Positions 10,656-22,800 of a stretch of DNA of 64,000 nucleotides are shown here, piece by piece; positions within the stretch are counted from its first letter, which is position 1; the number at the start of each line of letters is the position of its first letter. Under the pieces are notes generated by a model. The model had not been told where the DNA came from. It saw nothing but the letters and a program-made list of their open reading frames with translations, and did no database searches. The DNA is from Acanthosoma haemorrhoidale (Eukaryota > Arthropoda > Insecta > Hemiptera > Acanthosomatidae). A program made the translations under genes and the position numbers. The DNA lies in assembly GCA_930367205.1 (NCBI GenBank), contig OV884015.1, positions 107,448,509 to 107,512,508 on the forward strand, written 5' to 3'.

Positions 10656-11140
10656 TTGAAAAATAAACCTATCTCTGACACTTACGGACCTAAGTACTGG
10701 TACTCTGAAGGACCGCAAAGTATTTTCTATACAAAGTACTTAGAACAATAGTGAACGTCTCATTCTACGTCACCGATCAGACCAACTATCATTGAATACA
10801 TTTCCTCATAAGTGTTAAAATTCCATTTAAGTAAGCACTACACATCCCTCCTAGGATCTCCATCTTGAGATCTCCAGTTATTGTGAGTCCTGGCTCTGGC
10901 CAGTATTTATTTATCTGGGGCTGCTCTGCCTGTATGTATGTACAGCAGCGGTTGTAAAATAAACTAAATTGATCTTAAATATCAAGAGTTTATTTCAAAA
11001 CACCTCAAAATATGCTGATTAGTTTTTAGTTAAAATCCCTTAAATGAGTGATGGGAAGAAATCCCAGCTGCGAAGCTATTTAAGATTTAACGTTCTCAGG
11101 GATCAGGATGTACCCCCAGGTCTAAGAAAACATCTAGATA
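10656..11140 (+). pseudogene. Decayed Jockey RT tail, module Y copy 2
   Basis: Best-preserved version of module Y. Around 10730-10790 the plus strand gives a KVLRTIVN segment matching the same position in the Jockey element at about 5790-5815. Stops follow. A tail with CAGTATTTATTTATCTGGGG is present. It is clearly non-functional. Confidence 0.65.
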
Positions 11141-11515
11141 TGCACAGAAAAAAAATTAAACTCCAAAAACTATAAATAAATTAATAGTTCCTAAGACCAT
11201 AGGACGATGAAGGTATACTGTTAGTAAGGATGAAGAACAGTAGCATCTGAACGATATTAGGAGGGAGAGAATGCCAGAGATTGTCGAAGTTCAAAGAGAC
11301 TGGATTACGTGTTCCAGGAGTAGCCTGACTACTTTCGAAAATTAGATCTATATTTAACTGTTTTGGGTGATATCCGTGGTTGTATGTTAAATATATCTAA
11401 TTTTATCTACAAAGATTGTTTTAAAAGGACTTATATACATTTTAAATAACACTAGATAGCACAACTCAAGTTCAATATATACATTCATTATTAAATTTTA
11501 ATGAATTCTACTTGA
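10656..11515 (+). repeat. Duplicated Y-X block, right copy
   Basis: Direct repeat of 7651-8510. At its left junction the neighbour is the minus-strand RT remnant instead of module X, so the breakpoint at about 10656 (ATTGAAAAATAAACC) marks one end of the duplication. Confidence 0.8.
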
Positions 11516-11520
11516 TTTTT
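11145..11520 (-). pseudogene. Non-LTR RT C-terminal remnant, module X copy 3
   Basis: Third copy of module X, shortened by a small deletion near 11217. Minus-strand reading is interrupted throughout; identification rests on alignment to copies at 7258 and 8135. Confidence 0.5.
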
Positions 11521-11610
11521 CCCCGCAGGGTTAAAAAAACTCTGTTTTGAGAGCCAGCAATGGACGCACTGTTTATATATACTTCTTAATATAATAATAT
11601 ATACTTTTTT

Positions 11611-12430
11611 ATGAACACACTGACAGAAATAGCCGAAAAAACAGGTCTACAAATCTCATACGAAAAAACAGAACTAATGACTACATACCCAGACTTCAAG
11701 AAGAAAGCAGTAGAAACCAAATGCGGGCCAATAAAAGTAACACAAAAATTTAAGTATCTGGGCGAGACTATATGTAGCAACGGTTCGAAAAAAGAAAGTA
11801 TGAAAGAATCACCAAACTAGAGAGACTAAGTTTTGCAACCAGTAACGTATATAACAAGAAAAACCTGTCCACTAGAGCGAAAATAAGACACTACGTAAGT
11901 ATTGTACTACAACACACTCGTTAAACTGGTAATATTATATGGGACGGAAACCTCATGCCTCCCCAATCTAGAGAAACTAATGAGAATAGAACGAAGAATC
12001 CTAAGAAGGATCTACGACCCCAAAAAGACACAAGAAGGATACAGACTGAGATCCAACTAAGAAATCTACAAAGACACAAAAGACCTAGAAACGGACATAT
12101 GGATCAGGAGACTGAAATTCCAAGGGTAAGAATGACTAAACAATGAAATATTCCAGAAAATCCGAGGATACAAAAGCTCAAGGGGATACATCAAGCAGAT
12201 GAAAGAAGAAACTGAAAGACTAGGAATAACGGACCAGGATTGTCAGGACGGAGAAAGATATAGGAAAAGACTGAGGGAAATCGAGGTTCTTGTGGGAAAG
12301 AAAAAAATCGAAAAAGGGAGTCGCGTGGACAGAAGAAAGAAAACAAAAGTACGTAGAGATAATGAGGAAAAAATGGAAGGAAAGGAAAAACAAGAAAAGA
12401 ACAGAAAGGCCTTTCCGTGAAAAAAAATAT
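11611..12430 (+). pseudogene. C-terminal half of an endonuclease-reverse transcriptase LINE
   Basis: The first 69 codons (11611-11820) carry the post-palm region, with GLQISYEKTELM and FKYLG, the usual motif after YADD in LINE polymerases. The reading then shifts frame several times but stays recognisable: an LYGTET segment at about 11935-11955, ERRILRRIYDP at about 11985-12020, and a Lys/Arg/Glu-rich tail with WTEERKQKYVEIM at about 12325. Similar polymerases are common in insect genomes. Palm motifs and the endonuclease are missing. A T-rich ATATATACTTTT-type sequence flanks both ends (about 11595 and 12430), possibly a target duplication. Confidence 0.7.
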
Positions 12431-12507
12431 ATACTTTTATATGTAATTTTTGATATACAGTTTTTCGACGTGGTCAATGTCTTCTCGTCAGTTTTGACAA
12501 TCAACCA

Positions 12508-12790
12508 TCGGTACAAACTGACGCAGTCAAACACTTCGGACTTACATTGGACAAGAGACGTGGAACCTGTTCAGGACAATGTAACGACTGCCATTGTCGT
12601 GGACGTTTGGGGTGCTAAGTTTACGGATGCGCTGAGAAACACGAGAACCATACACATTTTCCATACTGAGAAAAGTTCTAAGAATTATCACAGGTGCAGA
12701 ATTCGTACGAAATCAAACCCTTTACACTGAGCTGAAAATTCCTTAGGTTCGTGACTGCATTACAGCATTATACAGAAAGTTCCTTTGACT
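12508..12790 (+). pseudogene. Short Jockey RT C-terminal remnant
   Basis: Weak but ordered similarity to the C-terminal part of Jockey ORF2: an FGLTLDKRR segment near 12535, then after frameshifts LRIITGAEF near 12670 and a TLYTELKIP segment near 12722. No long frame is open. It is a different, older copy than the element at 1582-6368. Confidence 0.6.
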
Positions 12791-13890
12791 GTCTGTACCT
12801 GAATTACAGTAAGGTACTGTAAGGTAACATTCAACCATGACTAGGAGATCTTCTAAACTTTATGTCCTCCACTTTTATGTCAGACATGCCGTATTTCATC
12901 ATATTTACAGTATATTCCATGGTTGTGACTCTAGTAACGTCTTTTAATTAATAAATAAATTAAAAAAATATATACTGTTTAATTTATAACTGATGTACAA
13001 TAATGTTTGTCGATTTAAAAATTCGTTTATCGAGGCATATAACCGTGTGATCAACAAGTAAGAACTGCTGTTAATGAACGTTGTTTGATTGATGTTGCGT
13101 TACCCTCCCTTGTCTAGCAATTGTGACGAATTTTTCAGTCAAAGCCAACGCTCTCCTTAACAACATATGCTTATAGAACTAATGACGGTGATATCATTTC
13201 TCGCATCAGTTGAAGGCGGTGAATTGAAGAGATGTAGAGTTATAAACGTCAAGCTGGAGAGAAAGTAGTGCACATATAAATCTTTTCCTTAAAGAGAAGG
13301 TCTTATGTCATAGGAGATATATAGATTAGACCGGATCGCATTTGTCGTCGAGAGATCTGTCTCAGCCAGTGACTGGAGTATTTGATAAGGGCAAGGCCGC
13401 AGAGCATCGAGTCGAAAATAACCTATTTATTCTACTTTATATATATTCTCGAGAATAATAAGGAAAACACTAAACTATACACTACATAGAAGAGCAACGT
13501 ATCTTTTGCAAAGCTCCAAATATATTTTTCACTTCATATTAAGGCATTCCTTGATTTTTCATATCCAGAAACCATTGTATTTTTACTCCTGTCTGTTTTC
13601 TGAGACAAGATATAAAATTTTACAAGGTTTCATTTGATTTCCCAACTATATGTAAAGTTCTGCCAATGCCAGAAAACAAGATTATTTGCTAGTAATTAAT
13701 TAATTACATTTTTCTATAATTTTTATCACGGTATCAAATATAAAATTTCAAACTTCGATACCTCAAATAGTTTTAAGTTGATTTTGTTAAATTGGTTAAG
13801 TAACGTTAATTTGAAAAAGTACGGATGTTCAAATTCAAGTTCGCGAAATCATATATTTACTTTCTGATTAATTATTAATATCTGTATTTA
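12791..13890. other. AT-rich DNA, left flank of the satellite
   Basis: No ORF, RNA gene or repeat was recognised. Its last bases, from about 13885, already resemble satellite sequence. Confidence 0.5.
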
Positions 13891-16800
13891 TGTTTATTTT
13901 ATTTTCAACTAAATTATTTATCACCCAAGGGATTTGAAACTGTTAAAATTTCGTTTACCAGTTCAACAGTTTTTAATTCGCATTTGCCCAGAAAATTTCC
14001 GACAACTGCGACAAATGAAGTACAGGCTTTTCGCTCAGCCTCATACATCGAATTATAAAGGACTTGCAAAGGATTCATAATGAGTTGTCTTATTTGTAGG
14101 ACGTCAAATATTCCTGTTTATTTTATTTTAACATAAATTATTTATAAGACAAGGTAACACGTCATGTGTGCAATAAATTATATTTAGAACACGCCCGCTT
14201 AATTGCACCTAATCTTAGCTTTGTAGGGAAATGTAACAGTATATTTTCACACTCCAGTATTAATCATCCATCATGTGCGTATCCTGTCTTCCTTGGTAGT
14301 TGGCCTCCGTAGTTTTAATATCCTGGAGAAATCATCCAACTTGTTCCTCACTGCTGACTCCTAAATTTTCAAGTGACTTTGTAAATAGTGCACCTAATAT
14401 TCATGTTACACCCAAGGGATTTGAAACTGTTAAAAATCTCGTTTACCAGTTCAACAGTTTTTAATTCGCATTTGCCGAGAAAATTTCCGACAACTGCGAC
14501 AAATGAAGTACAGGCTTTTCGCTCAGCCTCATACATCGAATTATAAAGGACTTGCAAAGGATTCATAATGAGTTGTCTTATTTGTAGGACGTCAAATATT
14601 CCTGTTTATTTTATTTTCAACATAAATTATTTATAAGACAAGGTAACACGTCATGTGTGCAATAAATTATATTTAGAACACGCCCGCTTAATTGCACCTA
14701 ATCTTAGCTTTGTAGGCAAATGTAAACAGTATATTTTCACACTCCAGTATTAATCATCCATCATGTGCGTATCCTGTCTTCCTTGGTAGTTGGCCTCCGT
14801 AGTTTTAATATCCTGGAGAAATCATCCAACTTGTTCCTCACTGCTGACTCCTAAATTTTCAAGTGACTTTGTAAATAGTGCACCTAATATTCATGTTACA
14901 CCCAAGGGATTTGAAACTGTTAAAAATCTCGTTTACCAGTTCAACAGTTTTTAATTCGCATTTGCCCAGAAAATTTCCGACAACTGCGACAAATGAAGTA
15001 CAGGCTTTTCGCTCAGCCTCATACATCGAATTATAAAGGACTTGCAAAGGATTCATAATGAGTTGTCTTATTTGTAGGACGTCAAATATTCCTGTTTATT
15101 TTATTTTCAACTAAATTATTTATAAGAAAAGGTAACACGTCATATGTGCAATAAATTATATTTAGAACACGCCCGCTTAATTGCACCTAATCTTAGCTTT
15201 GTAGGGAAATGTAACAGTATATTTTCACACTCAAGTAATTATCATCCATCATGTGCGTATCCTGTCTTCCTTGGTAGTTGGCCTCCGTAGTTTTAATATC
15301 CTGGAGAAATCTTCCAACTTGTTCCTCACTGGTGACTCCTAAATTTTCAAGTGACTTTGTAAATAGTGCACCTAATATTCATGTTACACCGAAGGGATTT
15401 GAAACTGTTAAAAATTTCGTTTACCAGTTCAACATAGTTTTAAATTCGCATTTGCCTATAAAATTTCTGACAACTGCAACAAATGAAGTACAGGCTTTGC
15501 GCTCAGCCTCATACATTGAATTATAAAGGACTTGCAAAGGATTCATAATGAGTTGTCTTATTTGTAGGACGTCAAATATTCCTGTTTATTTTATTTTCAA
15601 CTAAATTATTTATAAGACAAGGTAACACGTCATATGTGCAATAAATTATATTTAGAACACGCCCGCTTAATTGCACCTAATCTTAGCTTTGTAGGGAAAT
15701 GTAACAGTATATTTTCACACTCCAGTATTAATCATCCATCATGTGCGTATCCTGTCTTCCTTGGTAGTTGGCCTCCGTAGTTTTAATATCCTGGAGAAAT
15801 CATCCAACTTGTTCCTCACTGCTGACTCCTAAATTTTCAAGTGACTTTGTAAATAGTGCACCAAATATTCATGTTACACCCAAGGGATTTGAAACTGTTA
15901 AAAATCTCGTTTACCAGTTCAACAGTTTTTAATTCGCATTTGCCCAGAAAATTTCCGACAACTGCGACAAATGAAGTACAGGCTTTGCGCTCAGCCTCAT
16001 ACATTGAATTATAAAGGACTTGCAAAGGATTCATAATGAGTTGTCTTATTTGTAGGACGTCAAATATTCCTGTTTATTTTATTTTCAACTAAATTATTTA
16101 TAAGACAGGGTAACACGTCATATGTGCAATAAATTATATTTAGAACACGCCCGCTTAATTGCACCTAATCTTAGCTTTGTAGGGAAATGTAACAGTATAT
16201 TTTCACACTCAAGTAATTATCATCCATCATGTGCGTATCCTGTCTTCCTTGGTAGTTGGCCTCCGTAGTTTTAATATCCTGGAGAAATCTTCCAACTTGT
16301 TCCTCACTGGTGACTCCTAAATTTTCAAGTGACTTTGTAAATAGTGCACCTAATATTCATGTTACACCCAAGGGATTTGAAACTGTTAAGAATCTCGTTT
16401 ACCAGTTCAACATAGTTTTAAATTCGCATTTGCCTATAAAATTTCTGACAACTGCAACAAATGAAGTACAGGCTTTTTGCTCAGCCTCATACGTTGAATT
16501 ATAAAGGACTTGCAAAGGATTCATAATGAGTTGTCTTATTTGTAGGACGTCAAATATTCCTGTTTATTTTATTTTCAACTAAATTATTTATAAGACAAGG
16601 TAACACGTCATATGTGCAATAAATTATATTTAGAACACGCCCGCTTAATTGCACCTAATCTTAGCTTTGTAGGGAAATGTAACAGTATATTTTCACACCC
16701 CAGTATTAATCTGCCATCATGTGCGTATCCTGTCTTCCTTGGTAGTTGGCCTCCGTAGTTTTAATATCCTGGAGAAATCTTCCAACTTGTTCCTCACTGG

Positions 16801-19800
16801 TGACTCCTAAATTTTCAAGTGACTTTGTAAATAGTGCACCTAATATTCATGTTACACCCAAGGGATTTGAAACTGTTAAAAATTTCGTTTACCAGTTCAA
16901 CATAGTTTTAAATTCGCATTTGCCTATAAAATTTCTGACAACTGCAACAAATGAAGTACAGGCTTTGCGCTCAGCCTCATACATTGAATTATAAAGGACT
17001 TGCAAAGGATTCATAATGAGTTGTCTTATTTGTAGGACGTCAAATATTCCTGTTTATTTTATTTTCAACTAAATTATTTATAAGACAAGGTAACACGTCA
17101 TATGTGCAATAAATTATATTTAGAACACGCCCGCTTAATTGCACCTAATCTTAGCTTTGTAGGGAAATGTAACAGTATATTTTCACACTCAAGTAATTAT
17201 CATCCATCATGTGCGTATCCTGTCTTCCTTGGTAGTTGGCCTCCGTAGTTTTAATATCCTGGAGAAATCTTCCAACTTGTTCCTCACTGGTGACTCCTAA
17301 ATTTTCAAGTGACTTTGTAAATAGTGCACCTAATATTCATGTTACACCGAAGGGATTTGAAACTGTTAAAAATTTCGTTTACCAGTTCAACATAGTTTTA
17401 AATTCGCATTTGCCTAGAAAATTTCTGACAACTGCAACAAATGAAGTACAGGCTTTGCGCTCAGCCTCATACATTGAATTATAAAGGACTTGCAAAGGAT
17501 TCATAATGAGTTGTCTTATTTTTAGGACGTCAAATATTCCTGTTTATTTTATTTTCAACTAAATTATTTATAAGACAAGGTAACACGTCATATGTGCAAT
17601 AAATTATATTTAGAACACGCCCGCTTAATTGCACCTAATCTTAGCTTTGTAGGGAAATGTAACAGTATATTTTCACACTCAAGTAATTATCATCCATCAT
17701 GTGCGTATCCTGTCTTCCTTGGTAGTTGGCCTCCGTAGTTTTAATATCCTGGAGAAATCTTCCAACTTGTTCCTCACTGGTGACTCCTAAATTTTCAAGT
17801 GACTTTGTAAATAGTGCACCTAATATTCATGTTACACCCAAGGGATTTGAAACTGTTAAGAATCTCGTTTACCAGTTCAACATAGTTTTAAATTCGCATT
17901 TGCCTATAAAATTTCTGACAACTGCAACAAATGAAGTACAGGCTTTGCGCTCAGCCTCATACATTGAATTATAAAGGACTTGCAAAGGATTCATAATGAG
18001 TTGTCTTATTTGTAGGACGTCAAATATTCCTGTTTATTTTATTTTCAACTAAATTATTTATAAGACAAGGTAACACGTCATATGTGCAATAAATTATATT
18101 TAGAACACGCCCGCTTAATTGCACCTAATCTTAGCTTTGTAGGGAAATGTAACAGTATATTTTCACACTCAAGTAATTATCATCCATCATGTGCGTATCC
18201 TGTCTTCCTTGGTAGTTGGCCTCCGTAGTTTTAATATCCTGGAGAAATCTTCCAACTTGTTCCTCACTGGTGACTCCTAAATTTTCAAGTGACTTTGTAA
18301 ATAGTGCACCTAATATTCATGTTACACCCAAGGGATTTGAAACTGTTAAGAATCTCGTTTACCAGTTCAACATAGTTTTAAATTCGCATTTGCCTATAAA
18401 ATTTCTGACAACTGCAACAAATGAAGTACAGGCTTTTTGCTCAGCCTCATACGTTGAATTATAAAGGACTTGCAAAGGATTCATAATGAGTTGTCTTATT
18501 TGTAGGACGTCAAATATTCCTGTTTATTTTATTTTCAACTAAATTATTTATAAGACAAGGTAACACGTCATATGTGCAATAAATTATATTTAGAACACGC
18601 CCGCTTAATTGCACCTAATCTTAGCTTTGTAGGGAAATGTAACAGTATATTTTCACACCCCAGTATTAATCTGCCATCATGTGCGTATCCTGTCTTCCTT
18701 GGTAGTTGGCCTCCGTAGTTTTAATATCCTGGAGAAATCTTCCAACTTGTTCCTCACTGGTGACTCCTAAATTTTCAAGTGACTTTGTAAATAGTGCACC
18801 TAATATTCATGTTACACCGAAGGGATTTGAAACTGTTAAAAATTTCGTTTACCAGTTCAACATAGTTTTAAATTCGCATTTGCCTAGAAAATTTCTGACA
18901 ACTGCAACAAATGAAGTACAGGCTTTGCGCTCAGCCTCATACATTGAATTATAAAGGACTTGCAAAGGATTCATAATGAGTTGTCTTATTTGTAGGACGT
19001 CAAATATTCCTGTTTATTTTATTTTCAACTAAATTATTTATAAGACAAGGTAACACGTCATATGTGCAATAAATTATATTTAGAACACGCCCGCTTAATT
19101 GCACCTAATCTTAGCTTTGTAGGGAAATGTAACAGTATATTTTCACACCCCAGTATTAATCTGCCATCATGTGCGTATCCTGTCTTCCTTGGTAGTTGGC
19201 CTCCGTAGTTTTAATATCCTGGAGAAATCTTCCAACTTGTTCCTCACTGGTGACTCCTAAATTTTCAAGTGACTTTGTAAATAGTGCACCTAATATTCAT
19301 GTTACACCCAAGGGATTTGAAACTGTTAAGAATCTCGTTTACCAGTTCAACATAGTTTTAAATTCGCATTTGCCTATAAAATTTCTGACAACTGCAACAA
19401 ATGAAGTACAGGCTTTGCGCTCAGCCTCATACATTGAATTATAAAGGACTTGCAAAGGATTCATAATGAGTTGTCTTATTTGTAGGACGTCAAATATTCC
19501 TGTTTATTTTATTTTCAACTAAATTATTTATAAGACAAGGTAACACGTCATATGTGCAATAAATTATATTTAGAACACGCCCGCTTAATTGCACCTAATC
19601 TTAGCTTTGTAGGGAAATGTAACAGTATATTTTCACACTCAAGTAATTATCATCCATCATGTGCGTATCCTGTCTTCCTTGGTAGTTGGCCTCCGTAGTT
19701 TTAATATCCTGGAGAAATCTTCCAACTTGTTCCTCACTGGTGACTCCTAAATTTTCAAGTGACTTTGTAAATAGTGCACCTAATATTCATGTTACACCCA

Positions 19801-22800
19801 AGGGATTTGAAACTGTTAAGAATCTCGTTTACCAGTTCAACATAGTTTTAAATTCGCATTTGCCTATAAAATTTCTGACAACTGCAACAAATGAAGTACA
19901 GGCTTTTTGCTCAGCCTCATACGTTGAATTATAAAGGACTTGCAAAGGATTCATAATGAGTTGTCTTATTTGTAGGACGTCAAATATTCCTGTTTATTTT
20001 ATTTTCAACTAAATTATTTATAAGACAAGGTAACACGTCATATGTGCAATAAATTATATTTAGAACACGCCCGCTTAATTGCACCTAATCTTAGCTTTGT
20101 AGGGAAATGTAACAGTATATTTTCACACTCAAGTAATTATCATCCATCATGTGCGTATCCTGTCTTCCTTGGTAGTTGGCCTCCGTAGTTTTAATATCCT
20201 GGAGAAATCTTCCAACTTGTTCCTCACTGGTGACTCCTAAATTTTCAAGTGACTTTGTAAATAGTGCACCTAATATTCATGTTACACCCAAGGGATTTGA
20301 AACTGTTAAGAATCTCGTTTACCAGTTCAACATAGTTTTAAATTCGCATTTGCCTATAAAATTTCTGACAACTGCAACAAATGAAGTACAGGCTTTGCGC
20401 TCAGCCTCATACATTGAATTATAAAGGACTTGCAAAGGATTCATAATGAGTTGTCTTATTTGTAGGACGTCAAATATTCCTGTTTATTTTATTTTCAACT
20501 AAATTATTTATAAGACAAGGTAACACGTCATATGTGCAATAAATTATATTTAGAACACGCCCGCTTAATTGCACCTAATCTTAGCTTTGTAGGGAAATGT
20601 AACAGTATATTTTCACACTCCAGTATTAATCTGCCATCATGTGCGTATCCTGTCTTCCTTGGTAGTTGGCCTCCGTAGTTTTAATATCCTGGAGAAATCT
20701 TCCAACTTGTTCCTCACTGGTGACTCCTAAATTTTCAAGTGACTTTGTAAATAGTGCACCTAATATTCATGTTACACCCAAGGGATTTGAAACTGTTAAA
20801 AATTTCGTTTACCAGTTCAACATAGTTTTAAATTCGCATTTGCCTATAAAATTTCTGACAACTGCAACAAATGAAGTACAGGCTTTGCGCTCAGCCTCAT
20901 ACATTGAATTATAAAGGACTTGCAAAGGATTCATAATGAGTTGTCTTATTTGTAGGACGTCAAATATTCCTGTTTATTTTATTTTCAACTAAATTATTTA
21001 TAAGACAAGGTAACACGTCATATGTGCAATAAATTATATTTAGAACACGCCCGCTTAATTGCACCTAATCTTAGCTTTGTAGGGAAATGTAACAGTATAT
21101 TTTCACACTCAAGTAATTATCATCCATCATGTGCGTATCCTGTCTTCCTTGGTAGTTGGCCTCCGTAGTTTTAATATCCTGGAGAAATCTTCCAACTTGT
21201 TCCTCACTGGTGACTCCTAAATTTTCAAGTGACTTTGTAAATAGTGCACCTAATATTCATGTTACACCCAAGGGATTTGAAACTGTTAAGAATCTCGTTT
21301 ACCAGTTCAACATAGTTTTAAATTCGCATTTGCCTATAAAATTTCTGACAACTGCAACAAATGAAGTACAGGCTTTGCGCTCAGCCTCATACATTGAATT
21401 ATAAAGGACTTGCAAAGGATTCATAATGAGTTGTCTTATTTGTAGGACGTCAAATATTCCTGTTTATTTTATTTTCAACTAAATTATTTATAAGACAAGG
21501 TAACACGTCATATGTGCAATAAATTATATTTAGAACACGCCCGCTTAATTGCACCTAATCTTAGCTTTGTAGGGAAATGTAACAGTATATTTTCACACTC
21601 CAGTATTAATCTGCCATCATGTGCGTATCCTGTCTTCCTTGGTAGTTGGCCTCCGTAGTTTTAATATCCTGGAGAAATCTTCCAACTTGTTCCTCACTGG
21701 TGACTCCTAAATTTTCAAGTGACTTTGTAAATAGTGCACCTAATATTCATGTTACACCCAAGGGATTTGAAACTGTTAAAAATTTCGTTTACCAGTTCAA
21801 CATAGTTTTAAATTCGCATTTGCCTAGAAAATTTCTGACAACTGCAACAAATGAAGTACAGGCTTTGCGCTCAGCCTCATACATTGAATTATAAAGGACT
21901 TGCAAAGGATTCATAATGAGTTGTCTTATTTGTAGGACGTCAAATATTCCTGTTTATTTTATTTTCAACTAAATTATTTATAAGACAAGGTAACACGTCA
22001 TATGTGCAATAAATTATATTTAGAACACGCCCGCTTAATTGCACCTAATCTTAGCTTTGTAGGGAAATGTAACAGTATATTTTCACACTCCAGTATTAAT
22101 CTGCCATCATGTGCGTATCCTGTCTTCCTTGGTAGTTGGCCTCCGTAGTTTTAATATCCTGGAGAAATCTTCCAACTTGTTCCTCACTGGTGACTCCTAA
22201 ATTTTCAAGTGACTTTGTAAATAGTGCACCTAATATTCATGTTACACCCAAGGGATTTGAAACTGTTAAGAATCTCGTTTACCAGTTCAACATAGTTTTA
22301 AATTCGCATTTGCCTATAAAATTTCTGACAACTGCAACAAATGAAGTACAGGCTTTGCGCTCAGCCTCATACATTGAATTATAAAGGACTTGCAAAGGAT
22401 TCATTATGAGTTGTCTTATTTGTAGGACGTCAAATATTCCTGTTTATTTTATTTTCAACTAAATTATTTATAAGACAAGGTAACACGTCATATGTGCAAT
22501 AAATTATATTTAGAACACGCCCGCTTAATTGCACCTAATCTTAGCTTTGTAGGGAAATGTAACAGTATATTTTCACACTCCAGTATTAATCTGCCATCAT
22601 GTGCGTATCCTGTCTTCCTTGGTAGTTGGCCTCCGTAGTTTTAATATCCTGGAGAAATCTTCCAACTTGTTCCTCACTGGTGACTCCTAAATTTTCAAGT
22701 GACTTTGTAAATAGTGCACCTAATATTCATGTTACACCCAAGGGATTTGAAACTGTTAAGAATCTCGTTTACCAGTTCAACATAGTTTTAAATTCGCATT

